Positions 17,699 to 27,204 of a DNA stretch of 64,000 nucleotides are shown here, piece by piece. Within the stretch, counting starts at the first letter, position 1, and each line of letters begins with the position of its first letter. The notes under the pieces are model-generated. The model made no database searches. It saw only the letters and a list, made by a program, of their open reading frames with translations, and was not told where the DNA came from. The translations under genes were made by a program, and so were the position numbers. This stretch comes from Cyclobacteriaceae bacterium (GTDB lineage: Bacteria > Bacteroidota > Bacteroidia > Cytophagales > Cyclobacteriaceae), in contig JAEUTZ010000025.1 in NCBI GenBank assembly GCA_016787725.1, forward strand, positions 1-64,000, in the 5' to 3' direction.

Positions 17699-19225
17699 AT
17701 GGCAGAGCAAATTCTCATCCTTGATTTTGGTTCGCAGTATACCCAGTTAATTGCAAGAAGGGTACGGGAGTTAAACGTTTATTGCGAAATACATCCATAT
17801 AATCATGTTCCGACAATTACTTCAAACATAAAGGGAGTGATTCTTTCCGGCAGTCCCTGTTCCGTGCGAGACGAAGGCGCCCCAGACGTTGACCTAGAGC
17901 GGTTTGGTAAAATTCCGGTTCTTGGTGTTTGCTATGGAGCCCAGTTGATCGCTCAGAAAAGTGGCGGGTCGGTGGCACCTTCTCAAATCCGGGAATATGG
18001 CCGGGCACGACTTACTACGGTGGATCATCACAGTGAACTTTTAAAGGAGATCTCACTCGATTCGCAAGTATGGATGTCGCATGCCGATACGATTACCGCA
18101 ATCCCGGAACAGTTTGAAATCATTGCCAGTACACCTTCCGTCAAGGTAGCTGCCTTTCATTTAAAGGGAGAACAGGTGTTTGGAATTCAGTTTCATCCTG
18201 AAGTAACACATTCACTGGAAGGCAAAAATCTCCTGCGCAATTTTGTTGTTCACATCTGTGGTTGTGCCCAGGATTGGACCCCTGACCAATTTGTAGAGGC
18301 TACGGTGACAGAACTGAAGAAGATATTGAGTAGTGATAAGGTAGTCATGGCGCTTTCAGGCGGAGTGGACTCAACCGTGGCGGCCATGTTAATCCATCGG
18401 GCCATTGGTAAAAACTTATATTGCATTTTTGTTGATAACGGACTCTTGCGCAAGGGAGAATTTGAGCAAGTGCTTCATTCGTACCAGGGCATGGGATTGA
18501 ACATCAAAGGGGTTGATGCAAAAGATAAATTCTACCAGGCACTGAAAGGTCTGAGTGATCCGGAATCCAAGCGGAAGGCCATTGGTAAAACGTTCATTGA
18601 TGTTTTTGATGGGGAGGCACACCGGATTACCGATGTGAAATGGCTTGGGCAGGGAACCATCTATCCAGATGTGATTGAGTCAGTTTCCGTGAAAGGTCCC
18701 TCGGCCACCATTAAGTCGCACCACAATGTAGGCGGACTGCCTGACAAGATGAAAATGAAAGTGGTGGAGCCACTGAATACCTTATTTAAAGATGAAGTGC
18801 GCCTGGTCGGAAAGACACTGGGTATTGATCCGCTCATTTTAGGGCGGCATCCATTTCCTGGACCCGGGTTAGGCATCCGGATTTTGGGAGAGATTAATTC
18901 TGAGAAAGTCAGGATCTTACAGGAGGTTGATGCTATTTTTATCAGCGGCCTTCGGTCGCATGGTCTGTATGAAAAAGTATGGCAGGCCGGTGCCATGCTC
19001 TTGCCGGTTTATTCGGTGGGAGTCATGGGCGATGAACGAACTTACGAGCAAGTAGCTGCCTTGCGTGCCGTAGTGAGTGTGGACGGAATGACGGCAGACT
19101 GGGCTCATTTACCGCATGATTTTTTAAGCGAGGTATCTTCTGATATTATAAATAAGGTGAAAGGAGTCAATCGGGTGGTGTATGACATTAGCTCCAAGCC
19201 ACCGGCAACCATCGAATGGGAATAG
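17699..19225 (+). CDS. guaA: GMP synthase (glutamine-hydrolysing)
   Basis: This 508-residue enzyme converts XMP, glutamine and ATP to GMP. The class I amidotransferase domain (residues 1-190) has the nucleophile Cys in [12 protein letters not shown] and the His/Glu pair in [12 protein letters not shown]. The ATP-pyrophosphatase domain has the P-loop [12 protein letters not shown]. The C-terminal dimerisation domain contains [12 protein letters not shown] and ends at the canonical PPATIEWE. The start at 17699 ([11 protein letters not shown]) is preferred over the TTG three codons upstream. It is followed by the binding-protein-like gene, an association I recall from other Bacteroidota. Confidence 0.97.
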   Translation: MAEQILILDFGSQYTQLIARRVRELNVYCEIHPYNHVPTITSNIKGVILSGSPCSVRDEGAPDVDLERFGKIPVLGVCYGAQLIAQKSGGSVAPSQIREYGRARLTTVDHHSELLKEISLDSQVWMSHADTITAIPEQFEIIASTPSVKVAAFHLKGEQVFGIQFHPEVTHSLEGKNLLRNFVVHICGCAQDWTPDQFVEATVTELKKILSSDKVVMALSGGVDSTVAAMLIHRAIGKNLYCIFVDNGLLRKGEFEQVLHSYQGMGLNIKGVDAKDKFYQALKGLSDPESKRKAIGKTFIDVFDGEAHRITDVKWLGQGTIYPDVIESVSVKGPSATIKSHHNVGGLPDKMKMKVVEPLNTLFKDEVRLVGKTLGIDPLILGRHPFPGPGLGIRILGEINSEKVRILQEVDAIFISGLRSHGLYEKVWQAGAMLLPVYSVGVMGDERTYEQVAALRAVVSVDGMTADWAHLPHDFLSEVSSDIINKVKGVNRVVYDISSKPPATIEWE

Positions 19226-19286
19226 CGGCTTAATTTTTGATTGATTATATTGGCTTTTGCTAAAAGGTATCTCAAGAATCAGCTGC

Positions 19287-20999
19287 ATGAATAAGACTTC
19301 CCTTTTCTCGATACTCATCTTATTGTTTTTTCATCAGGCCTATAGTCAGGATTTTCGAAGACAATACAAGCAGGCCAAGGATTACTTTGAAGTGGGAAAG
19401 TACAGCGAAGCGATGGACGCTTTTAAGCCCTTAATGGTATATGATCAGGAAAATCCCTACCCCGAGTACGCTTCCTTTTATTATGCATTATCTGCACATC
19501 GGTTAGGATACACCTCGGTCGCCAAGGAGACTTTTTTGCAATTGAAGAAATTGTATCCCAATTGGGGCCAATTGCCCGAAGTGAATTATTGGTTGTGTAA
19601 AATCTATTTTGATTTAGGGGAGTACTTCCAGGGACTGTTGGTTGCGAGCTATATAACAGATCCTGCTTTTCAAAGTGGGCTTACGGATTTAAAGCGCACC
19701 TACCTGGCTCGAATCGATGATGTAGAAACCTTGAAGATGGTATTGGAAGATTATCCTAACGATCCCGAAGCTGCCCGGGCTTTAGTTCGCTTATTGGGAA
19801 AGCAACCGGCTCATCTGCAGGAATCCTATTTGATTGACTCCTTGTGTTTTAAATATTCCTTATCGCGCGAAGCCTTGGTTACGGTGGAAGCCCCCAAACC
19901 CATTTTTAAAGAAAAATATCGGATAGCGTTGATCCTGCCCTTTCTGGCGGAAACACTTGACCCGACACCCGTTAAGAAACGAAATCAATTTGTTTTGGAT
20001 TTATACGAGGGGATGAAACTGGCAGCTGATTCGCTTGCCAATTCGGGCATCCAACTTGAATTGCTCGCCTATGACAATCAACGAAACAAGGAAGTCACGA
20101 AAGACTTACTTCAAAAAGAGGAGCTTAAGACGGCCGACTTGATAGTAGGACCACTGTTTCAGGAAGAATCGGTGTCGGTACAGGAATTTTCGCTAGCCAA
20201 TCAAATCAATTTGGTTATTAATCCCATATCGAACAATGCTGATCTGGCTAACAAGAGTCCATTCACTTTCCTTTTTCAACCCAGTCACGAAACGCTGGGC
20301 ATGCGATCAGCCGAGTGGGCGGCAACTCATGTAAAGCGTGAGCACTGCCTGGTTTATTATGGTGAGGCAGTGAAGGATTCAGTGATGGCATTTAATTTTA
20401 TCAAGCGGGCGCTGGAGTTAGGAATCAAGATCGTGTATGCCGAAGAAGTTCGAAATGACGCATCCGGTCGGATCTTGGAAACCTTAGCTTCCGCCACAGA
20501 ATTTGATGAATGGAAAAATCCAATCCAGTTTAAGCTCAAGAAGGATAGCATTGGAAGCATCTATGTTGCCTCTGACAGTGAGTTGATTTATTCGAAAGTG
20601 ATCAATAGTGTTGAAACCCGGGGCGATTCAATTATCATTATCGGTCAGGAAGGTTGGCTTCAGGATACCTCGGTCGATTTTTCCAAGTTCGAGCGAACGC
20701 GAGTTACCATGGCGGCACCTAACTTCAGATCGATGACCAGTCCGGCCTATACTGTGTTTAGAAAGAATTATTTGCAAAAGCATGGCACCCTGCCGGTTGA
20801 ATATGCTTGCGTGGGGTATGAATTTATAATGACTGTTGGAACAATATTAAGTCGATTCGGGGCCAACTTCTCGCAAACCATGCCCGATGGTACTTTTATT
20901 CCCGGCACACTCGGGTCGGGGTATACGTTACTTCCCACCGATGACAATGGCACGGTGCCTTTTATAACCTTTCGCGGTGGCCGACTTGTGACGTACTAG
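19287..20999 (+). CDS. Exported TPR plus periplasmic-binding-protein-like protein
   Basis: This 570-residue protein starts at the ATG at 19287 that opens a signal peptide (MNKTSLFSILILLFFHQAYSQ). Residues 22-175 are TPR-like helices. From residue 211 (YRIALILPFLAE) it resembles a type 1 periplasmic binding protein, with the characteristic VGPLFQEES and INPISNNAD segments and a second lobe carrying HCLVYYG. Such proteins are often annotated as amino-acid ABC-transporter substrate-binding or LpoA-like, but no ABC genes are near and no LysM repeat is seen. Its position after guaA suggests a conserved but poorly understood link. A role in cell-envelope assembly is possible. Confidence 0.82.
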   Translation: MNKTSLFSILILLFFHQAYSQDFRRQYKQAKDYFEVGKYSEAMDAFKPLMVYDQENPYPEYASFYYALSAHRLGYTSVAKETFLQLKKLYPNWGQLPEVNYWLCKIYFDLGEYFQGLLVASYITDPAFQSGLTDLKRTYLARIDDVETLKMVLEDYPNDPEAARALVRLLGKQPAHLQESYLIDSLCFKYSLSREALVTVEAPKPIFKEKYRIALILPFLAETLDPTPVKKRNQFVLDLYEGMKLAADSLANSGIQLELLAYDNQRNKEVTKDLLQKEELKTADLIVGPLFQEESVSVQEFSLANQINLVINPISNNADLANKSPFTFLFQPSHETLGMRSAEWAATHVKREHCLVYYGEAVKDSVMAFNFIKRALELGIKIVYAEEVRNDASGRILETLASATEFDEWKNPIQFKLKKDSIGSIYVASDSELIYSKVINSVETRGDSIIIIGQEGWLQDTSVDFSKFERTRVTMAAPNFRSMTSPAYTVFRKNYLQKHGTLPVEYACVGYEFIMTVGTILSRFGANFSQTMPDGTFIPGTLGSGYTLLPTDDNGTVPFITFRGGRLVTY

Positions 21000-21128
21000 G
21001 CGGTAAGGGCGATATTTGAAAGTAATAATCCGGGAAATACTTACATGCAAAACCCGAAAACGAGAGGTTTTACTACATTTCTTCCTGTTAACCGGCTCAT
21101 TTTTACTATTTTTAGGGGATTAACAGCT

Positions 21129-22142
21129 ATGAGTGTTTACCGGGTTGGCTTAGGATTATGTCTCATTTTTTGGTGGGCCAATGCAATGGCCCAGGAAACC
21201 GAAGAGAAAGCTTCTGTCGTTTTTGATGAGCTTTATGATGAGCCGTATTCCATCAATAAATTATTTATTGGTGTTCAACCTTTTTACGGTGAGTTGTTTG
21301 CCACCAACGTAAATGCCGGCTTTGGGGCCGATGTGCAATACTTACACAAAAATAAGTTTGACGTAAAGGCTCATTTTCGCAAGACGTACAGCAGTCAGTT
21401 TTTTGATTTTAATCGTCAGCTTGCGAAGCAAAACAGTTCTGTATCCAACAAACCGGAAATATTTAATTATTACGAATTGGGCGGCACCTACCACATCAAG
21501 GATTTTGACGTTTCCTCTACAACAAAAATTTTTTTACACCGAAAAAGTTTTTCTCGTGCCCGGTGGGCAGCCACAGTGCCTTTGTATGCTGAGGTTCCCA
21601 GTAAATTGAGAAAGATATACGGAGCGCGGTTGGGAACGGTTATTTGGAACAGCACGGTTGATTTAAACCGTACGTTAGAAAGTCAGGGCCTAAGCAAATC
21701 TGATTTAGTTAATGATGAAGGCATTGGGCTGCCTAACAATGACGATTTTAATGTGTTCAGCAACATCTATGCAACGAATATCTATGTGGGAGCATCCATG
21801 TCCTGGATTCGGAATATTGCAGTGAGTTTTGATAAGTATGATGAAGGCATAGACGATGGCATTCTCACAGTCTTTTTGGATTTGATGTTTGCTCCGGCCC
21901 TCACGCTGGACCCGGTTGTTTACAATAATGAAGAGTATTCAACCGATGCGGTAAAGACCAATAAAATTGGTTTTCGTGCCGGGTTGGAGGGGAAATTTAA
22001 TCGCACACTAAGTTGGGCGTATGGCGGTGAAATTGGGTATCGTCCTTCACTGGATGGAAGCGGTTTTTTTGCCATGTTTAAAGTGTCCTTCCCGGTATTC
22101 AGTTCCAACCTGGAAAATAAGGTCGAAGCTTTCGAAAAATAG
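21129..22142 (+). CDS. Exported beta-rich protein, probable outer-membrane barrel
   Basis: This 337-residue protein starts at the ATG before a signal peptide (MSVYRVGLGLCLIFWWANAMAQ). The open frame reaches 28 codons further back without a signal. The mature part alternates polar and hydrophobic residues in the pattern of antiparallel barrel strands (for example VNAGFGADVQYLHKNKFDVK), and ends in the strand-like FFAMFKVSFPVF before a polar tail. No family is recognised. It lies 4 bases upstream of hutI, so it may share a transcript with it, but there is no functional hint. Confidence 0.72.
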   Translation: MSVYRVGLGLCLIFWWANAMAQETEEKASVVFDELYDEPYSINKLFIGVQPFYGELFATNVNAGFGADVQYLHKNKFDVKAHFRKTYSSQFFDFNRQLAKQNSSVSNKPEIFNYYELGGTYHIKDFDVSSTTKIFLHRKSFSRARWAATVPLYAEVPSKLRKIYGARLGTVIWNSTVDLNRTLESQGLSKSDLVNDEGIGLPNNDDFNVFSNIYATNIYVGASMSWIRNIAVSFDKYDEGIDDGILTVFLDLMFAPALTLDPVVYNNEEYSTDAVKTNKIGFRAGLEGKFNRTLSWAYGGEIGYRPSLDGSGFFAMFKVSFPVFSSNLENKVEAFEK

Positions 22143-22146
22143 TTTC

Positions 22147-23391
22147 ATGGTTTGTGATATCCTGGTCACTCACATAAAAGGTTTGGTGCAGGTGAGGGAT
22201 CAACCCGTAATGATGGTGCGGGGCAAGGAGATGTCCTACCTACCCGTGCTGTCGGATGCTTTTCTGATGATTACCGATGGCAAAATCCAATCCTACGGAG
22301 CCATGCAAGATCTTGCCAGTGAAATTACTGCCAAGGTAACGTACAACGCGCAGGGCCGATTTGTGTTTCCATCCTTTGTTGATTCACACACCCACCTGGT
22401 ATTTGCCGCCACCCGCGAGGAAGAGTTTGTAATGAAATTAAGAGGGGCAAGCTATGAAGAGATTGCAGCTAACGGTGGCGGGATTTTGAACTCAGCCCGT
22501 GTCCTTCAAAGATTAACGGAGGATGAATTATTTGAATGCTCGTTGCCAAGAGCGTGGGAAGTGATCCGTACAGGAACCGGAGCGATCGAAATAAAAAGCG
22601 GGTATGGACTTACTACCCATGATGAACTTAAGATGTTGCGGGTAGCGAAGCGAATTGGAAAAGAAACTCCGCTGCGGGTGAAGACTACATTTTTAGGAGC
22701 TCATGCAGTGCCTAAGGAAAAGACAAAAGATCAATACATTTCAGAAGTAATTAACGAAATGATTCCTGCGGTGGCGGATGAGCAATTGGCAGAGTACATT
22801 GATGTTTTTTGCGAGCAAGGTTTTTTTTCTCCTTCAGAAACAGAGCGCATCGTTGCGGCTGGATTACGCGTTGGGCTACGACCACGAATACATGCGAATC
22901 AGTTGGCTCGTTCGGGTGGTGTACAAGTTGGAGTGAAGTTGGGGGCCATCAGTGTCGATCACCTTGAGCAGATTGGAGACGAGGAAGTGGAATCCCTGAA
23001 GTCAGGCAGTACCATGCCTGTTTCCCTGCCAGGAGCCGCCTTTTTCTTGAATCTCCCTTTTACACCGGCCCGTACCCTGATTGATTGTGGGTTGCCGTTG
23101 GCTATTGCCTCCGATTACAATCCCGGAAGCGCACCCAGTGGTAACATGCCGTTCATGGTTGCATTGGCCTGCCTTAAAATGAGAATGACACCCGAAGAAG
23201 CGATTAATGCCACTACCATCAATACGGCCTATACATTGGGCCTTGAAAATGCATGTGGTTCCATTTCGGTGGGAAAGATGGCTAATCTTTTTATCACTCA
23301 ACCGATGGCTTCGGTTGCCTCTGTGCCGTACCATTTTGGTTCTAATCTGGTAGCGGAAGTAATATTAAATGGTAAATTCATCCCGAAATGA
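22147..23391 (+). CDS. hutI: Imidazolonepropionase
   Basis: This 414-residue enzyme of histidine degradation hydrolyses imidazolone-5-propionate to N-formimino-glutamate. It is an amidohydrolase-fold protein: metal ligands H81 and H83 (FVDSHTHLVFAA), the substrate segment GGGILNSAR, the later metal His in RIHANQL, HLEQ and the metal Asp in AIASDYNPGSAP. The start is the ATG at 22147 (MVCDILVTHIKGL); the longer frame lies inside the previous gene. No other hut gene is in the window. The stop overlaps the apt start by 4 bases. Confidence 0.94.
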   Translation: MVCDILVTHIKGLVQVRDQPVMMVRGKEMSYLPVLSDAFLMITDGKIQSYGAMQDLASEITAKVTYNAQGRFVFPSFVDSHTHLVFAATREEEFVMKLRGASYEEIAANGGGILNSARVLQRLTEDELFECSLPRAWEVIRTGTGAIEIKSGYGLTTHDELKMLRVAKRIGKETPLRVKTTFLGAHAVPKEKTKDQYISEVINEMIPAVADEQLAEYIDVFCEQGFFSPSETERIVAAGLRVGLRPRIHANQLARSGGVQVGVKLGAISVDHLEQIGDEEVESLKSGSTMPVSLPGAAFFLNLPFTPARTLIDCGLPLAIASDYNPGSAPSGNMPFMVALACLKMRMTPEEAINATTINTAYTLGLENACGSISVGKMANLFITQPMASVASVPYHFGSNLVAEVILNGKFIPK

Positions 23392-23933
23392 GAGGCATGG
23401 TAAAAGACCTTCAGCTACAAACCTATTTGCGCGATGTTCCTGACTTTCCTAAGCCAGGAATAATTTTTAAAGACATAACACCGTTATTGGCCGAACCGGC
23501 TGCCCGAAGAAAGGTGGTAGATGATATAGCCGATCATTTTCAAAGAGAGAATATTGAAGCGATTGCAGCTATCGAAGCCCGGGGATTCATTTTTGGAACC
23601 TTGTTGGCTGAAGCCATGGGCATCCCGTTCATACCCGTACGAAAATCAGGAAAGTTGCCATATCATAAAATCAAGGAAGAATATTCACTTGAATATGGCA
23701 AAGCCGAAATCGAAATGCATGTTGATGCAATTCCGGAAGGATGCCGGGTTTTGGTGCATGACGATTTACTGGCCACGGGTGGAACCGCCTCTGCTGCTGC
23801 TTCCATGATTCGCAGGTTGGGGGGTGAGGTGGCCGGGTTTTCATTTTTGATCAACCTTGCTTTTTTACCGGGTGAAAAAGTTTTACAGGATAAGTTTGGG
23901 ATAAAACCTCACTATTTGGTTAGTTATTCGTAG
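23388..23933 (+). CDS. apt: Adenine phosphoribosyltransferase
   Basis: This 181-residue purine-salvage enzyme makes AMP from adenine and PRPP. The PRPP-binding motif is VLVHDDLLATGGTASAA. The adenine-side segments are DFPKPGIIFKDITPLL near the N-terminus and EARGFIFG. The length is typical. It overlaps hutI by 4 bases (ATGA); Met4 is an alternative start. Confidence 0.96.
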   Translation: MRGMVKDLQLQTYLRDVPDFPKPGIIFKDITPLLAEPAARRKVVDDIADHFQRENIEAIAAIEARGFIFGTLLAEAMGIPFIPVRKSGKLPYHKIKEEYSLEYGKAEIEMHVDAIPEGCRVLVHDDLLATGGTASAAASMIRRLGGEVAGFSFLINLAFLPGEKVLQDKFGIKPHYLVSYS

Positions 23934-23987
23934 TCTTTTGATCACTTTTTGCGATAACTTTCGGCTTGAAATGCTGTTAAAAGGGTG

Positions 23988-24575
23988 ATGAACGAAGTTA
24001 TTAAAATACCGATGTTTCCCCTTTCCATTTTCCCCTTACCGGGTGAATTGATTCCGCTTCATATTTTTGAGCCTCGGTACCGGCAGTTATTGGAAGATGC
24101 AGAAACGAAGGATATTGCCTTTGGCATTTACTTCAATCATGTTTCCAATCAGGAAAAGATGGGGTCGTTGGTAAAGCTGGAAAGTGTAATCAAGCGCTAT
24201 AAAACCGGTGAATCGGACATTATCGTACGGTGTGTTGATTTATTATCCATGAGCAAATTATTCAGAACCTATCGTGATAAGCTTTATCCGGGGGGCGAAG
24301 TAGAGCTGTGGCATGTGGACATCACCCAGCCTATGGGAGGAACGCTGCGAAAATATTTTACCCAATACCAAAGTCTGATCCGATTAAACCATACCGATAA
24401 GACCGTTTCATTGTATGATGCGGCCAATGAACTTAATCTTGGGTTTGACGAACGGTTGAAGTTGGTGGGATTGACGGATGACCGGAAGGAATCGTTTCTC
24501 ATCGCCCGGTTGAAGTACCAGATTCAATTATTAAGAGAAGTTGAAAAGGCAAAGGATGTTTATCACCTCAACTAG
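23988..24575 (+). CDS. LON peptidase substrate-binding domain protein
   Basis: This 195-residue protein consists only of a Lon N-terminal (PUA-like) domain. It opens with PMFPLSIFPLPGELIPLHIFEPRYRQLL, a pattern shared with the N-terminus of Lon, and carries no AAA or protease part. The GTG one codon upstream is a less likely start. Stand-alone members occur widely in bacteria and their function is not known; binding of unfolded proteins is a reasonable guess. It lies 54 bases after apt. Confidence 0.85.
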   Translation: MNEVIKIPMFPLSIFPLPGELIPLHIFEPRYRQLLEDAETKDIAFGIYFNHVSNQEKMGSLVKLESVIKRYKTGESDIIVRCVDLLSMSKLFRTYRDKLYPGGEVELWHVDITQPMGGTLRKYFTQYQSLIRLNHTDKTVSLYDAANELNLGFDERLKLVGLTDDRKESFLIARLKYQIQLLREVEKAKDVYHLN

Positions 24576-24740
24576 GTGAGGGCCTGAAATATTTTTCCAT
24601 TTTTTTCATCCATCTTCCTTTTGGTTACGTTAAGGGCAACTTTCCCTTGATGCACAGTTCATATTTTATTTAATAATCTTTAACGTTACACATGCAACAA
24701 TTCCTTTGCTATGAGCGTCATAAGACTATAAAAAATATTT

Positions 24741-25313
24741 ATGAAAGCATTCAGTTTACTTTTGGTGGGTGTACTAATTAGTACACTAGCGTTCGCAAAT
24801 GGGACAGATGAGCCTAATGAGACGTCATCTGTGGCAGTAACAAATTCATTAGGCAGTTCTCTGGTAAAAGTATACTACAAGGCTGACCAGGCTGGTAATG
24901 TGAAGATTTCTATTCTGAAGAATGGGAAACTTCTTTTCACTGAAACACTAACCAAGGTTGCGGGATTTGTGCGACCCTATAATTTTTCAGGATTGCAGGC
25001 GGGTGAGTATACGGTTCAAATTGAAGACAAGCAAGGGAAGAAAACCGAGAAGGTAGACTACCTGGCGGGCCGAATTGAAAAATACATCAGCATTGTTAAG
25101 CTGGCGGAAGAAGGGAAATATCTCTTATCGGTAAATTCGAGATCCCGCGACAAAATCAACGTGAGCGTGTACAACGATAAGAACGAGATACTCCACAGTC
25201 AAGATAAAACGGTAAGCAATGCTTTTGCCGAAGTTCTAAATCTGAAGGACATCAATCGGTTTACAATTGAAGTAAGTGATAGCCAGGGAGTAATTAAGAC
25301 TTTAAAGAATTAA
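24741..25313 (+). CDS. Secreted two-module beta protein, paralogue A
   Basis: This 190-residue protein has a signal peptide (MKAFSLLLVGVLISTLAFA) and a mature region of two beta-sandwich-like halves. The first half carries GFVRPYNFSGLQAGEYTVQI, a secretion-tail-like fold. It is clearly paralogous to the next gene, with the same order of motifs (VKVYYK, FTET, RPYNF, AGEYT, KYLLSV, INVSVYND). It ends at a strong terminator. The expression level may be high, given its own transcription unit. Function unknown. Confidence 0.82.
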   Translation: MKAFSLLLVGVLISTLAFANGTDEPNETSSVAVTNSLGSSLVKVYYKADQAGNVKISILKNGKLLFTETLTKVAGFVRPYNFSGLQAGEYTVQIEDKQGKKTEKVDYLAGRIEKYISIVKLAEEGKYLLSVNSRSRDKINVSVYNDKNEILHSQDKTVSNAFAEVLNLKDINRFTIEVSDSQGVIKTLKN

Positions 25314-25335
25314 GACAGATTAGTGCAAAACGGAG

Positions 25336-25367
25336 AACCTCATTCGTAGATGAATGAGGTTTTTTTA
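25336..25367 (+). terminator. Rho-independent terminator after paralogue A
   Basis: AACCTCATTC (25336-25345) pairs perfectly with GAATGAGGTT (25352-25361) over a 6-base loop, followed by a run of T. Confidence 0.92.
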
Positions 25368-25546
25368 CTTATATCAATGCAATCGATTTAGATCATTAAA
25401 ATAAATGCCACCTTCATTTTTTGCTGGATTTACCAATTTTTATCTGGATCCATTCTAAAAAAGTCGCTACAAAAAACCCGCAAACGATTTTTCATTTCAA
25501 AAATCAAGTTTACTTACAACTTTCAGACTCGCGGCTGGGTTGCCCG

Positions 25547-25554
25547 TACATTTG
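25547..25554 (+). promoter_or_regulatory. Bacteroidota -7 element TACATTTG before paralogue B
   Basis: The sequence is an exact TAnnTTTG match, about 27 bases before the ATG at 25581. It gives this gene its own promoter after the terminator of paralogue A. The -33 element is weak (TTTC about 22 bases upstream). Confidence 0.55.
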
Positions 25555-25580
25555 TATTGAAAACAAAAAGTAAAAAAACT

Positions 25581-26147
25581 ATGAAAACAAAATCAATTCT
25601 AGTTGCGCTTGTAATGGCGGTGTCAGTGGCAGCCGTAGCGGCTGATCCTGTTGGACCCAAGGTGGTTGTTGTAAATCAGAAGGAGTCGGGGATTTTCAAG
25701 GTGATCTACGAAGGATTGCAAACCGGAAAGGTGACTTTAAAAATTTACAATAAAGAGAACAAAGTAGTATTCGCTGAAACGATCAATGGAATAGATGGAT
25801 TTATCCGTCCGGTAAATTTCGCTGGCATGGAAGCCGGTGAATACACCATTGAGGTGGCCGATGCTTCTGGTAAGCAGATTCAAAAGGTTGAATACAATAT
25901 GGAAAATCGGATTAATTCAGTTCACGTTGCTAAACTTGGTATAGAAAGCAAGTATTTGTTGGCAGTGGCGAACAAGGACGCTGAAGAAATCAACGTTCGG
26001 ATATTCGATGGCAACAATAATCTGGTTCATAACGAAGACCTGGTTATCAACGGTGATTTCGGATTGGTATACAATCTGAAGAATGTAACCGGTGTACCCA
26101 CCTTTGAAGTTACCAGTAAAATGGGCGGTACAAAAGTCATTAAGTAG
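25581..26147 (+). CDS. Secreted two-module beta protein, paralogue B
   Basis: This 188-residue protein starts at the ATG at 25581 with a signal peptide (MKTKSILVALVMAVSVAAVAA). An in-frame TTG eight codons upstream is too close to the -7 element. It has the same architecture as paralogue A: FKVIYEGLQTGKVTLKIYN, GFIRPVNFAGMEAGEYTIEV, SKYLLAV, then EINVRIFDGNNNLVH. The two genes are an old tandem duplication, each with its own terminator. Function unknown. Confidence 0.83.
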   Translation: MKTKSILVALVMAVSVAAVAADPVGPKVVVVNQKESGIFKVIYEGLQTGKVTLKIYNKENKVVFAETINGIDGFIRPVNFAGMEAGEYTIEVADASGKQIQKVEYNMENRINSVHVAKLGIESKYLLAVANKDAEEINVRIFDGNNNLVHNEDLVINGDFGLVYNLKNVTGVPTFEVTSKMGGTKVIK

Positions 26148-26167
26148 TACTCAAACAATTAACACCA

Positions 26168-26197
26168 GGAAGGCTTGCCCGGCAAGCCTTCCTTTTT
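26168..26197 (+). terminator. Strong terminator hairpin between convergent genes
   Basis: GGAAGGCTTGCC (26168-26179) and GGCAAGCCTTCC (26181-26192) form a perfect 12-bp inverted repeat, followed by TTTTT. It terminates paralogue B. It lies next to the mlaD stop on the other strand. Confidence 0.92.
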
Positions 26198-27179
26198 AAT
26201 TTTTGGGAGTACTCTTCTTAGCCTCTTTCTCTTGTTCTTTAAAGTACTTTCGGGTCAGGAAGCTGTGTTTCATCGCTTCCATGTTTTCATCAAACTTTTG
26301 AGTGCCCTGATTCAGGTTTTTGAGCGTACTACGCAAGTCATTAACCAGGGTTGTATCTTGCCACAAGGTGGGGATAGCACCTTTTCCTGTATTTAATTTT
26401 TGGATGAAAATCTGCAGGCTATCGGTACTCTTATTTATTTCTAACGCAGCACTCTGCAGATTATGCATTGTTCTTTCAAGTTGCATGATCGTGGAGGAAT
26501 CGCGTAGCAGATAGCCGGCCAGGCCCTTTCCGGCATTGATATCGGCAGTCATAAGTTGCACATCCGATAATAGGGAATTTGTTTTTTCGGTTGCTAAACG
26601 AAGATTTCTTATGGATTGATAGAGTTGCATACGAAGTGTTGTATCGTATACCAGGTAAGAAAGAGTTCCTTTTCCATGTTGAATTTCTTCTGTAATGTCA
26701 AGCAAACTTCGGGTTAGCATGGCTGCATTCTCGTTGGTCATGTTAAGTGTTTTAAGAATGTCGTCTGTTTTTATCCTGCTAAATGAATTCAATAAATCAT
26801 TATCATCGATGATGTCGGCATGGCTGGCTCCCGGGGTGATATTGACAAGCATGTTTCCCATTAATCCATCCGTTCCAATGGTTACCAAGGCATCTTTGCG
26901 AATGAATTTTCGAACATCTTCCCGGATCCGCAAAGTCACTTCCACAGTAGAGTCATTTTGTATATCGACTGCCATCACCGAACCGACATTAATTCCCGAA
27001 AACCGGACATTATTCCCCCGCTGCAATCCATTTACATTGTTAAACACAGCCCGGATGGTAAATGTGTTTCTGAACATATCCTGTTTCTGTCCGATAAGAT
27101 AGACCGCCACAGTGAAAATAAGTGTACCGGTTAGCACGAGGATGCCCAACCGGATGGTTCTACTTGTTGATTTTTCCAT
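26196..27179 (-). CDS. mlaD: MlaD-like MCE-domain lipid-transport protein
   Basis: This 327-residue protein has an N-terminal membrane anchor (about residues 9-30) and a single MCE domain (about 38-115: FTIRAVFNNVNGLQRGNNVRFSGINVGSV). A long helical C-terminal region follows, usual for Bacteroidota members. In the Mla pathway, MCE proteins form a hexameric ring that passes phospholipids across the periplasm. It is the last gene of the mlaE-mlaF-mlaD unit, 25 bases after mlaF. Confidence 0.9.
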   Translation of the reverse strand: MEKSTSRTIRLGILVLTGTLIFTVAVYLIGQKQDMFRNTFTIRAVFNNVNGLQRGNNVRFSGINVGSVMAVDIQNDSTVEVTLRIREDVRKFIRKDALVTIGTDGLMGNMLVNITPGASHADIIDDNDLLNSFSRIKTDDILKTLNMTNENAAMLTRSLLDITEEIQHGKGTLSYLVYDTTLRMQLYQSIRNLRLATEKTNSLLSDVQLMTADINAGKGLAGYLLRDSSTIMQLERTMHNLQSAALEINKSTDSLQIFIQKLNTGKGAIPTLWQDTTLVNDLRSTLKNLNQGTQKFDENMEAMKHSFLTRKYFKEQEKEAKKSTPKN

Positions 27180-27204
27180 AGTTCAAGCCCATTGCATGGT
27201 TCAT

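Noticed and set aside
19287-20999. ABC-transporter amino-acid binding protein
   Set aside because: No permease or ATPase gene is nearby, and a TPR head is not usual for transport binding proteins.
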